Source: Thiotrichaceae bacterium (GTDB lineage: Bacteria > Pseudomonadota > Gammaproteobacteria > Thiotrichales > Thiotrichaceae). Taken from it: 13,546 nt of DNA. The notes beneath the pieces are model-generated. The model ran no database searches. It was not told the origin of the DNA and saw only the letters and a list, made by a program, of their open reading frames with translations. This document shows, one piece after another, positions 1 to 6,416 of the stretch. The DNA is taken from contig JALVFC010000133.1 in assembly GCA_027030285.1 (NCBI GenBank), positions 1 through 13,546 on the forward strand. Direction: 5' to 3'. The translations under genes were made by a program, and so were the position numbers. Each line of letters begins with the position of its first letter. Position 1 is the stretch's first letter.

Positions 1-279
1 TGCCTTTAAAGAACGTAATTTATCCAGTGCCTTGTTACGGGTCACTGTTGCCATCCAGGTAATGGCTTTGCCTTTTCCCTGATGATAAGTATTCGCACTA
101 TTCCATATTTTCAGATACGCCTCCTGGAGGGTTTCTTCAGCCAAACTTCGTTGCTTCAGCAAACCAAGCACCAGACTAAACAGTCTGGGTGAGGTTAGCT
201 CATAGAGCTGCTTAAATGCTTCTCTGTCCCTGTGCGGACTCGCACACCGCATCAGCAACTCGTTATAGTTATCTTCCAT
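1..279 (-). CDS. ECF-type RNA polymerase sigma factor, N-terminal part (cut by window edge)
   Basis: Reading leftwards from ATG at 279-277 gives 93 codons without a stop up to the window edge, so the C-terminus (sigma region 4) is missing. The protein begins MEDNYNELLMRCA and carries a typical ECF sigma region 2: EAFKQLYELTSPRLFSL, then LAEETLQEAYLKIW, then ITWMATVTRNKALDKLRS, the last being the -10-recognition helix pattern (W..T..RN.A.D.LR). The TSPRLFSL and LAEETLQEAYLKIW wording resembles SigK-like ECF factors, which are usually followed by a membrane anti-sigma factor; that neighbour would lie outside the window. No strong Shine-Dalgarno is visible, only an AAGAA about 7 bases before the ATG. 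What it responds to cannot be told. The family call is firm; the SigK-like subgroup is an inference. Confidence 0.88.
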   Translation of the reverse strand, partial: MEDNYNELLMRCASPHRDREAFKQLYELTSPRLFSLVLGLLKQRSLAEETLQEAYLKIWNSANTYHQGKGKAITWMATVTRNKALDKLRSLKA

Positions 280-626
280 ACGATTATTCTTAAAAAATCC
301 AGTTGAACCGAGTCTACCAAACTCTGAAATAGAAATATTAGTTATTTTAACCTTAATCTACAGCTGTTTGGAAATACTGCCCCAAGGGAGGACTAAACAC
401 CTGCATGAGAGTAAGTTAATTAGCAAATAACTACAGTACCTCATAAACCTGAATTTAATGTATTCTTCTTAGAGTGTTATAGAAGTTACAAAAGCCATAA
501 ATAACTATCACAGGCTGACTAATCAGTTAGCTGCGTTCAATTTTATAACTGCTATTAGAACCCTCTTCGGAAGATCACTACCTATAGTTACGGCTAGAGC
601 AAACATTGGATGCATATAGCCTGAAC
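280..626. other. Gap between sigma factor and mak, no gene seen
   Basis: This is 347 bases of A+T-rich DNA between the 3' end of mak and the start of the sigma gene, both on the minus strand. It should hold the sigma factor promoter, but I could not pick a convincing -35/-10 pair. Two small inverted repeats are present: TCTTC/GAAGA at 564-574, with a one-base centre, and GGCTA/TAGCC at 592-596 and 617-621. Neither is followed by a T-run on the minus strand, so I do not call a terminator for mak. No RNA gene was recognised. Confidence 0.5.
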
Positions 627-1541
627 TTATTGTCGGATATTACTTCTATCACATAGCCAGGCCGCCCCCCTGACGCCACTGGAGTCACCATGTACGGGTT
701 TACACAAACGTGTGGAGACTTCATCAGAAAATACATATTGACCCCATAACGCGGGCACATTGCGATACAGTCGGTCAATATTGGACATACCACCGCCCAG
801 TACAATGACATGAGGATCAAGCACATTGATAACATGCGCCAGGCTGCGCGCCATACGATTTTCATAATCAGCCAGCGCCTGCTCGCATTGCTGATCACCA
901 GATCCTGCAGCAGCGACTATTTCCTCTGCTGTCAGCCTGCGCCCGTTTTCTTGATAGAACAAAGCAGCAAGACCTGTCCCCGATAGCCATGTTTCGATAC
1001 AGCCATTTTTTCCACAATAGCAGTTCAGACCAGGCAACTCATTTGGCAATGGCCACGGTAGCGGGTTATGTCCCCACTCACCCGCAATCGCATTGGCTCC
1101 TATGATTATTTGCTCATTAATCACAACACCCGCACCAACACCAGTACCCACAATTACGCCAAAGACACTCTGTTCACCGGCTGCTGCACCATCTACAGCT
1201 TCGGACAGGGCAAAACAGTTTGCATCATTTTCGATATACACCTTTTTGCCCAGATGCTTTTGCAAATCCTGTACAAAAGGCATGTTATTCAAACAGGTCG
1301 AGTTGGAGTTTTTCATGAGTCCAGTAGCAGGTGAAATAGCGCCTGGTGTACCCATTCCCACCACATCACATCCCCCTGCCATCTTTTCAGCTTGCTGAAC
1401 AAGTAACTCTATAGCCTTGATAATACCCAAATAATTACCCTGTGGCGTTGCTACACGCTGACGATACAAGGTTTCACCCTGATCCGACAGAGCAATAATT
1501 TCTATTTTTGTACCACCTAAATCTATTCCTAATTTATTCAT
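627..1541 (-). CDS. mak: ROK-family sugar kinase, probable fructokinase Mak
   Basis: This is a 304-residue cytoplasmic ATP-dependent hexose kinase of the ROK family, most likely converting fructose to fructose-6-phosphate. The N-terminal ATP-binding loop is LGIDLGGTKIE (residues 4-14). The catalytic Asp lies in IENDAN (Asp106). GTGVGAG (132-138) is the second phosphate-binding segment. The zinc site of ROK proteins is complete: His158 in GEWGHNPLPWP, then Cys174, Cys176 and Cys181 in CYCGKNGC. GHNPLPW and CYCGKNGCIETWLSGTG closely resemble E. coli Mak, which favours fructokinase over glucokinase or N-acetylglucosamine kinase, though substrate is inferred. The length is normal and the protein is complete. 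ATG at 1541 is supported because GIDLGGTK begins within a few residues. It is divergent from the SUMF1-fold gene across 54 bases. No sugar transporter or hydrolase gene is adjacent. Confidence 0.9.
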   Translation of the reverse strand: MNKLGIDLGGTKIEIIALSDQGETLYRQRVATPQGNYLGIIKAIELLVQQAEKMAGGCDVVGMGTPGAISPATGLMKNSNSTCLNNMPFVQDLQKHLGKKVYIENDANCFALSEAVDGAAAGEQSVFGVIVGTGVGAGVVINEQIIIGANAIAGEWGHNPLPWPLPNELPGLNCYCGKNGCIETWLSGTGLAALFYQENGRRLTAEEIVAAAGSGDQQCEQALADYENRMARSLAHVINVLDPHVIVLGGGMSNIDRLYRNVPALWGQYVFSDEVSTRLCKPVHGDSSGVRGAAWLCDRSNIRQ

Positions 1542-1563
1542 CTTTATCTATTTCAGCTATAAT
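1535..1563 (+). promoter_or_regulatory. Possible promoter of the SUMF1-zinc ribbon-pyrC operon
   Basis: A perfect -10 hexamer TATAAT lies at 1558-1563, 32 bases before the ATG at 1596. At a 17-base spacing the -35 position (1535-1540, TATTCA) matches TTGACA at only three of six bases and overlaps the mak start codon. The -10 is convincing by sequence; the -35 is weak. If real, this promoter serves three genes ending in pyrC, and transcription from it would run against mak initiation. Confidence 0.4.
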
Positions 1564-1595
1564 GCATCGCAGAATACGATGGGCGTTATCATAAT

Positions 1596-2504
1596 ATGAA
1601 GACCGTGCAAACAATAATGACAGCTAATAATCCTCACTATATGCCACAAAGAGAAACACAATTGATCATCAGCGCACAACAGGAAGCTGCTGATCAGCTG
1701 GGTAAACACATCTATTTTTCGGACTCTCTAAATTCAGGGGGGCGCGGACCAGAACTGGCGATTATTCCTGCAGGTCACTTCGAGATGGGAGCAGCACCAC
1801 GTGAACATGGCAGGCAGCCTGAAGAAACACCTCAGCATTATGTAAATATCAGTCAACCTTTTGCCATTGGGCGTTACACCGTAACTGCTGATGAATTTGA
1901 GCGCTTCCGAGCAGCGACACACTGGCATTTACGCCCGGAACTGATCTGGTCAAAAGGTAAAAAACCCGTGATCAATATCCGTGTATCAGATGCAAAACTG
2001 TATCTTGACTGGCTCAGCGATGAGACGGGCAAAACCTATCGTCTGCCCACAGAAGCAGAATGGGAATATGCCGCTCGTGCCGGCAGCACTACTCCCTTCT
2101 GTTTCGGCGAGGATGTCAGTTGTAGGGAAGTACACTTTGACTCCTTATCACCCTACCGGGATATCAACAAAAAGAAATGGTTTCTTCCCCGTTGCCTACC
2201 CATGCCAACGAGTATCGAAGTTGGCAGCAAACCCGCCAATCTGTGGGGGCTACATGAAGTTCACGGTAATATCTGGGAGTTCACCGATAGCCCGTGGACA
2301 AACTCCCACATTAATGCCAACAGAGATGGAACTTCAGACAAGCACTACCATACACCCTGGATTACCACCAAAGGCGGCTCCTGGTTTGATGGTGCTAACA
2401 AGGCACGTAGTGCTGCAAGAATGCGTAGACATTTCGATGAAATGGATACCAATCTGGGGTTTCGTGTACTCAGGGAACTGGGGCAAAAACTGGATCAGGC
2501 ATGA
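1596..2504 (+). CDS. SUMF1/EgtB/PvdO-fold protein (FGE-sulfatase domain), function unknown
   Basis: This 302-residue protein has one FGE-sulfatase (SUMF1-type) domain over about residues 53-295. The landmarks come in the family order: IPAGHFEMG (57-65), EETPQHYVNISQPFAIGRYTVT (76-97), YRLPTEAEWEYAARAG (148-163), NLWGLHEVHGNIWEFTDS (215-232), KGGSW (259-263) and LGFRVLRE (287-294). The region just after KGGSW reads ARSAARMRRH (270-279) and lacks the paired cysteines that formylglycine-generating enzymes use for copper binding, so it should not be a true sulfatase-activating enzyme. Members without them include EgtB-like, PvdO-like and many uncharacterised proteins. No signal peptide is visible. 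The first 50 residues have no recognised domain. ATG 1596 lacks a clear Shine-Dalgarno, and Met8 (1617) is an alternative start. It overlaps the next gene by four bases (ATGA), implying translational coupling. Confidence 0.85.
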   Translation: MKTVQTIMTANNPHYMPQRETQLIISAQQEAADQLGKHIYFSDSLNSGGRGPELAIIPAGHFEMGAAPREHGRQPEETPQHYVNISQPFAIGRYTVTADEFERFRAATHWHLRPELIWSKGKKPVINIRVSDAKLYLDWLSDETGKTYRLPTEAEWEYAARAGSTTPFCFGEDVSCREVHFDSLSPYRDINKKKWFLPRCLPMPTSIEVGSKPANLWGLHEVHGNIWEFTDSPWTNSHINANRDGTSDKHYHTPWITTKGGSWFDGANKARSAARMRRHFDEMDTNLGFRVLRELGQKLDQA

Positions 2505-3364
2505 TTATAGAGTGCCCTCGCTGCAGGTCTCGCTATGACTCCACGCTAAAAAAACCAGGCGCACCCATATCCTGTCGTTGTGGACAAACATTTTATACCC
2601 CAAAACTACCCAGCCTCGCCAAAGCAGTCAATTGCCCTAACTGCGGTGGTAGCGCCAGCCCTGATCAAAATAAATGCGACTATTGCGGTGTTTACCTGGC
2701 ATTTGCACGCTGCCCCTCCTGCTTTAGCATTGCCCCTTATCGAGGTGCGAAATTTTGTGCCGAATGTGGGAATTCACTGACTCAACCTGCCAAAGCAGTA
2801 CAGGAATCCGCGCATAAATTTGCCTGTCCTCGCTGCAATGCTGGCAAAGCCGGGGCTCGTAGCAAAATTTATCTGGAAACAAAAAAAGTAGGTGAATATA
2901 TCGTAGATAGCTGTACCCAGTGCAGCGGCGTATGGCTGGATCATACTGCTCTGGATAAAATATTGGCACAAAGCAACCAGCAAAAATCATCTCAGGCTGT
3001 TTTGGGGAAAAGCCCGGTTAAAGTGAGTGATTTGCCACGTCACAAAGTCGCCTACCTTGCCTGCCCGGAATGCAGCGAAATGATGCACCGCAGAAATTTT
3101 GCCAAACGATCTGGGATTATTATTGATGAATGTACTGCTCACGGCATCTGGTTTGATAAGCAGGAGCTGGCAGCCGCCATCCAGTTTATCCGTTCCTCAC
3201 CGGAAGTTATCAAGTATGATGATATTAAATTTGGTGTAAATTACAAACCACCCAAAACCACACATACAAAACCGGCTTCTAAACCACTCAAAGACAACCG
3301 AGTCGAAATAACCGGTGGAGACTTGCTGGATCTGTTTCTTGAGCTACCTTCCCTCTTCAAATAA
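2501..3364 (+). CDS. Multi-zinc-ribbon protein with two zf-TFIIB-like domains
   Basis: This 287-residue protein is unusually rich in CxxC motifs. Five zinc-knuckle-like units can be read in order: Cys5/Cys8 with Cys25/Cys27; Cys45/Cys48 with Cys59/Cys62; Cys71/Cys74 with Cys86/Cys89; Cys109/Cys112 with Cys138/Cys141; and Cys188/Cys191 with Cys211/His214. The last two units have the zf-TFIIB pattern, with CPxC, then an Asp-x-Cys and a tryptophan-Asp ending (CTQCSGVWLD at 138-147; ECTAHGIWFD at 210-219). In the final unit a His replaces the usual fourth Cys. The tail (about 240-287) is basic, then ends in a Leu-rich stretch DLLDLFLELPSLFK. There is no signal peptide or membrane segment. It probably binds protein or nucleic acid, but no specific role can be given. 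The ATGA overlap ties it to the SUMF1-fold gene; pyrC follows after 8 bases. Confidence 0.85.
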   Translation: MIIECPRCRSRYDSTLKKPGAPISCRCGQTFYTPKLPSLAKAVNCPNCGGSASPDQNKCDYCGVYLAFARCPSCFSIAPYRGAKFCAECGNSLTQPAKAVQESAHKFACPRCNAGKAGARSKIYLETKKVGEYIVDSCTQCSGVWLDHTALDKILAQSNQQKSSQAVLGKSPVKVSDLPRHKVAYLACPECSEMMHRRNFAKRSGIIIDECTAHGIWFDKQELAAAIQFIRSSPEVIKYDDIKFGVNYKPPKTTHTKPASKPLKDNRVEITGGDLLDLFLELPSLFK

Positions 3365-3372
3365 AGATCATT

Positions 3373-4434
3373 ATGTCAACACATACCCCAAACCAGATTA
3401 CCCTGACCAAACCAGATGACATGCATTTGCATGTGCGAAACGGAGAGGCACTAAAAAGTGTTATTAACCATACTGCAAGACAATTTGCACGCGCTATTAT
3501 TATGCCAAACTTGGCTCCCCCAATAACACAGGTACAACAGGCTCAGGCCTACCAGCAAGAGATACTGGATGCGCTAGATGACGATAAAGGATTTACAGCC
3601 TTAATGACGCTCTATCTCACCGACAACACCAGCCCCAGAACAATTCAACAAGCAAAAGAATCCGGTACTATCCATGCACTAAAACTATACCCTGCTGGAG
3701 CCACCACCAATTCAGATGCCGGTGTAAGCAACATCAAAAACATCTATGCCACACTCGAAAGTATGCAAGAAACTGGCATACCTTTGCTGATTCATGGGGA
3801 AGTTACTGACCCTGATATAGATATATTTGATCGTGAAAAAATTTTTATTGATAGAGTATTAGAGCCACTTATTAAAGATTTTCCTGAACTAAAAATTGTA
3901 CTGGAACATATCACAACCCGAGATGCAGTAAGTTTTATTCAGGAGTCCCCAGCACACATTGTCGCCACCATCACGGCACACCATCTACTCATTAATCGAA
4001 ATGCAATATTCAGGGGAGGCATTCACCCCCACCATTACTGCCTACCTGTATTAAAACGTGAATCACATCGCAAGGCACTCGTCAAAGCAGCCACCAGCGG
4101 CAACCCGAAATTCTTCCTCGGTACTGACAGCGCTCCTCATGCCCAACACGCCAAAGAATCAGCCTGCGGGTGTGCAGGCATGTATACCGCATTTAATGCC
4201 ATGGAGCTGTATAGCGAAGTATTTGATAATGCAGGCGCTTTAGACAAGCTAGAAGATTTTGCCAGTACATTTGGGGCAACGTTTTATGGTCTGCCAAAAA
4301 ATCAGCAACAAATAAGATTAAGCAAGCAGACATGGACTGTACCCGAATACTTACCCTATGGGTCTAATATGATCGTCCCCTTTCGTGCAGGTCAAAACTG
4401 TCGTTGGCAACTACTACACAACCACGACTCATAA
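3373..4434 (+). CDS. pyrC: Dihydroorotase PyrC
   Basis: This is a complete 353-residue class II dihydroorotase, the third step of pyrimidine synthesis (N-carbamoyl-L-aspartate to L-dihydroorotate, reversible), acting in the cytosol. The binuclear zinc site is complete: His18 and His20 in DMHLHVR, the Lys104 to be carboxylated in ALKLYPAGATTNSDAG, His141 in LIHGE, His179 in LEHITT, and Asp252 in FFLGTDSAPHA. All are offset by two from the E. coli enzyme. ITAHHLLINRN and ACGCAGMYTA are further family signatures. The start is ATG 3373, 8 bases after the zinc-ribbon stop, with only a weak AAAG as ribosome site, so it is likely translated as part of the upstream operon. That link is odd for a housekeeping pyrimidine gene. 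The gene is followed by about 1 kb of A+T-rich DNA with DnaA boxes and no clear terminator. Confidence 0.97.
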   Translation: MSTHTPNQITLTKPDDMHLHVRNGEALKSVINHTARQFARAIIMPNLAPPITQVQQAQAYQQEILDALDDDKGFTALMTLYLTDNTSPRTIQQAKESGTIHALKLYPAGATTNSDAGVSNIKNIYATLESMQETGIPLLIHGEVTDPDIDIFDREKIFIDRVLEPLIKDFPELKIVLEHITTRDAVSFIQESPAHIVATITAHHLLINRNAIFRGGIHPHHYCLPVLKRESHRKALVKAATSGNPKFFLGTDSAPHAQHAKESACGCAGMYTAFNAMELYSEVFDNAGALDKLEDFASTFGATFYGLPKNQQQIRLSKQTWTVPEYLPYGSNMIVPFRAGQNCRWQLLHNHDS

Positions 4435-4510
4435 AGAATAATAATGTGTTTAATACACAACCACATATTGTTCAGTTATTGTTCATATTCCATTAATTAT
4501 TCGGTGAATT

Positions 4511-4560
4511 ACTACATAGTGTAGTCAACAAATAAACACTGCTACCAACAGTTATCAACA
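4511..4560 (+). repeat. Direct repeat, copy A (17-base core plus weak DnaA box)
   Basis: Compared with 5021-5070 without gaps, about 39 of 50 bases match. The core AATAAACACTGCTACCA (4531-4547) is identical in both copies. Starting 21 bases after the core begins is TTATCAACA (4552-4560), one mismatch from the DnaA-box consensus TTATNCACA. The core itself is not a known site that I recognise. Confidence 0.8.
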
Positions 4561-4724
4561 ATTATTAAGCAGATCACAAGCTGATAATAAATACAACTAA
4601 TAAACTTGAGTTATTAATAAGCACCTTGGTAAATAACTGTTTTTTCGAATATGTTTTTGTTTATTAATATTGATCTAGAAAAATAGGATCAGCGCTACAA
4701 AATTACCGACAGGAAGTGTACAAA

Positions 4725-4748
4725 AGTTATTCACAAAGTTATCCACAG
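4725..4748 (+). promoter_or_regulatory. Tandem consensus DnaA boxes, copy A
   Basis: TTATTCACA (4727-4735) and TTATCCACA (4739-4747) lie in the same orientation, 3 bases apart. Both fit TTATNCACA, and the second is the classical high-affinity E. coli form. The 24 bases from 4725 to 4748 are identical to those at 5237-5260. Adjacent A+T-rich DNA with GATC sites lies on the left. Binding by DnaA is an inference from the match. Confidence 0.8.
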
Positions 4749-5020
4749 TGTAATGTACTGAAAATTAATATTAAAGTTGCATTCAGGGTGAAGGTTATTA
4801 ATTACACATATATGTTTATTTTTTGATCTTCTGCCTATGTGCCAGGCAATATGTCAGCCAGGTCTTGTTTTCCAGGAAATAATTCGATTAACTCATACCT
4901 TCCACTTTCATATTCCTTTTTCGTGCTAAAGGAACATACATCTGGAATCTATATAACCTGAGACAATTAACATCTTTTTGTTCATTTTATATTCATATAA
5001 AGTTCAGCAAGCACAAAACT

Positions 5021-5070
5021 ACAACATACAGTAGATAAGAAATAAACACTGCTACCACGAGTTACTCACA
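5021..5070 (+). repeat. Direct repeat, copy B (17-base core plus weak DnaA box)
   Basis: This is the second copy of the 4511-4560 repeat, 510 bases downstream. The 17-base core lies at 5041-5057. TTACTCACA (5062-5070) occupies the same place as the weak box in copy A and also has one mismatch from TTATNCACA. The weak boxes carry different substitutions in the two copies, yet keep the same distance from the core. Confidence 0.8.
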
Positions 5071-5236
5071 GTTTCCAATAGCCATCTGATTGACTGATAA
5101 ATATTTCTGATCATAGGTTAGTATTTCTACATTTATTGTATAGATTGTTGTTCTATATAATATTATATTGATACACAAAGAATCGAACAAAAAACATCAA
5201 AATATTGCAACCCCCTGTTGCTACTAGAATAACAAC

Positions 5237-5260
5237 AGTTATTCACAAAGTTATCCACAG
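5237..5260 (+). promoter_or_regulatory. Tandem consensus DnaA boxes, copy B
   Basis: TTATTCACA (5239-5247) and TTATCCACA (5251-5259) are in the same arrangement and orientation as in copy A. The distance from the 17-base core to the box pair is 198 bases here and 196 in copy A. The A+T-rich stretch before it (about 5071-5200) differs in sequence from the corresponding part of copy A. Confidence 0.8.
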
Positions 5261-5410
5261 GAAGTTATTGGCATTATTTTTACTAATAGATGCTCAAGCT
5301 CTATTAAGGTAACACCTGACTTACATTCAGTTCATCACAACTACTAAATTCCAGGTCAGGACTTAACAACTACAGTTATCTCGGAAGACACTCTACTAAT
5401 CAGCCAACAA

Positions 5411-5439
5411 TATAGACCCAGATAATAATTTGCTACAAT
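5411..5439 (+). promoter_or_regulatory. Possible promoter of the 307-residue orphan gene
   Basis: TACAAT at 5434-5439, within GCTACAATC, is a good -10 hexamer 27 bases before the ATG at 5467. The -35 position at 17-base spacing (TATAGA, 5411-5416) matches only half of TTGACA. The same GCTACAATC string serves as the proposed -10 of ilvD at 7941-7949, which lends some support. Confidence 0.35.
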
Positions 5440-5466
5440 CAGCGGAACTTCTATCAGGACGCGACC

Positions 5467-6390
5467 ATGCACAATTCTGTTTCTACAATGACCCCGATGC
5501 CCAGTATCTCTGAGCACGTCGTAAAGTTTAAAGAAACAAAGAACCCTCTGTATTTACTTAAAGCCATATACTTGATTTTAAGAAGAGGTAGAACCCATGA
5601 ATTACTCTATGGCATCTACTGCAAATGGATACATAGACCTTCAATAGTTGTAGCTGATCACAGCAACACGCAACAAAATAAATCCATCAAGTCCATACTT
5701 GATGACTTCCATGACAACATTTTGTTCTATAAGCGTGAGTTTCTTAGTAAGGCGCAACTCCAGGAAATTTATGGCGACCGTTATGCTATTGACAAATTAC
5801 CAACCAACTTCGGGGGTACCCGTGCCGAAAGCATTATAGAAGTGGGTAATTGCCTGGTCATGGGCGAATACGACATGACACCCAAATGCTCGAAAATTGC
5901 CATCCTGAGCAAAAATGATTGCCAGATCAATGACTACTATGAGGATAAATCAGGTATTCGGCATATCCACGCAATACACATTTATAGCGATAACAGCATT
6001 CTGGTCGCCACTGGTGACCGCCTTAAAGTGCTGGATTTATGGAGCTACAAAACTACATCATCTGGTGTTCAAATTGCTTTCAAAAAAAGATTAAAACGCT
6101 TTCTTGCCGGTTATACAGCCATCTCAAATATCGGCGGTGACTTTTATTTCGGCACCGACTTTAGTGCCCGACCCAATTACATCGAAATGATGAATGGCAA
6201 AAAATTCTTTTTCCCTGAGCCTGCCTATACTCAGTTTGTAATGAATTTTCATACCTATGAAGACCGCTACCTACTATCCTTAAATAGTAATCTGGCAGAT
6301 TTTGGAGATGAAGCCATCAAGACATTGTCTATTTTCGATACAAAAACACAACAATTCGTGTACTGTGAGAAAGTTGAGTTACCTGAATAA
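5467..6390 (+). CDS. Hypothetical protein, 307 residues, possible beta-propeller-like repeats
   Basis: I do not recognise this family. The ORF is complete and has a good ribosome site: AGGA at 5456-5459, 7 bases before ATG 5467. The N-terminal part (about 1-115) is basic and probably helical (YLLKAIYLILRRGRTHELLYGIYCKW). From about residue 120 it becomes rich in beta-like segments with repeated hydrophobic-turn-hydrophobic texture, for example IIEVGNCLVMGEYD, DNSILVATGDRLKVLDLW and GGDFYFGTDFSA. That resembles blades of a propeller fold, where gene products of glycan or surface metabolism are common; this is a guess from texture only. There is no clear signal peptide and no full transmembrane segment. 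It lies just after the DnaA-box region and 26 bases before the OxyR-like gene, so it may share a transcript with that regulator. Confidence 0.75.
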   Translation: MHNSVSTMTPMPSISEHVVKFKETKNPLYLLKAIYLILRRGRTHELLYGIYCKWIHRPSIVVADHSNTQQNKSIKSILDDFHDNILFYKREFLSKAQLQEIYGDRYAIDKLPTNFGGTRAESIIEVGNCLVMGEYDMTPKCSKIAILSKNDCQINDYYEDKSGIRHIHAIHIYSDNSILVATGDRLKVLDLWSYKTTSSGVQIAFKKRLKRFLAGYTAISNIGGDFYFGTDFSARPNYIEMMNGKKFFFPEPAYTQFVMNFHTYEDRYLLSLNSNLADFGDEAIKTLSIFDTKTQQFVYCEKVELPE

Positions 6391-6416
6391 TTAATACCCG
6401 TGAGTGTTCAACCACC

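Larger units (their letters stand above)
4435..5466. other. A+T-rich gene-free region with duplicated DnaA-box modules; candidate origin-like or DnaA-titration locus
   Basis: This stretch of about 1,030 bases has no convincing coding sequence. It is much richer in A+T than the flanking genes. It holds two degenerate copies of one module (about 4479-4748 and 4978-5260). Each contains TTGTTCAT, a 17-base perfect repeat, a one-mismatch DnaA box, A+T-rich DNA, and two consensus DnaA boxes in tandem. All boxes point the same way. Further one-mismatch boxes are TAATACACA (4451-4459) and TGATACACA (5169-5177). GATC sites occur at 4572, 4672, 4687, 4825 and 5109, three of them inside the first module. 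Clusters of TTATNCACA in A+T-rich DNA are typical of oriC or of loci such as datA and DARS. No dnaA, dnaN, mnmG or rpmH is nearby, so which of these it is remains open. Confidence 0.6.

Noticed and set aside
1596..2504. Formylglycine-generating enzyme (sulfatase activation) for the SUMF1-fold gene
   Set aside because: The paired copper-binding cysteines expected near the C-terminal end of the fold are absent, and no sulfatase gene is in the window.
4445..4459. Inverted repeat TGTGT/ACACA just after pyrC as a terminator
   Set aside because: The stem is only five A/T-rich pairs and no T-run follows. The right arm belongs to a one-mismatch DnaA-box-like 9-mer instead.
4837..4960. Short plus-strand ORFs from ATG 4837 (30 codons) and ATG 4851 (36 codons)
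   Set aside because: Neither has a ribosome site, the residue composition is not protein-like, and both overlap the more protein-like minus-strand frame.
5315..5360. CCTGAC (5315-5320) and GTCAGG (5355-5360) inverted repeat upstream of the orphan gene
   Set aside because: Six bases with a 34-base loop are expected by chance in a region of this size.
4435..5466. CRISPR array or insertion-sequence remnant to explain the repeats
   Set aside because: There are only two repeat copies, about 510 bases apart, with no regular spacers, no terminal inverted repeats and no transposase reading frame.
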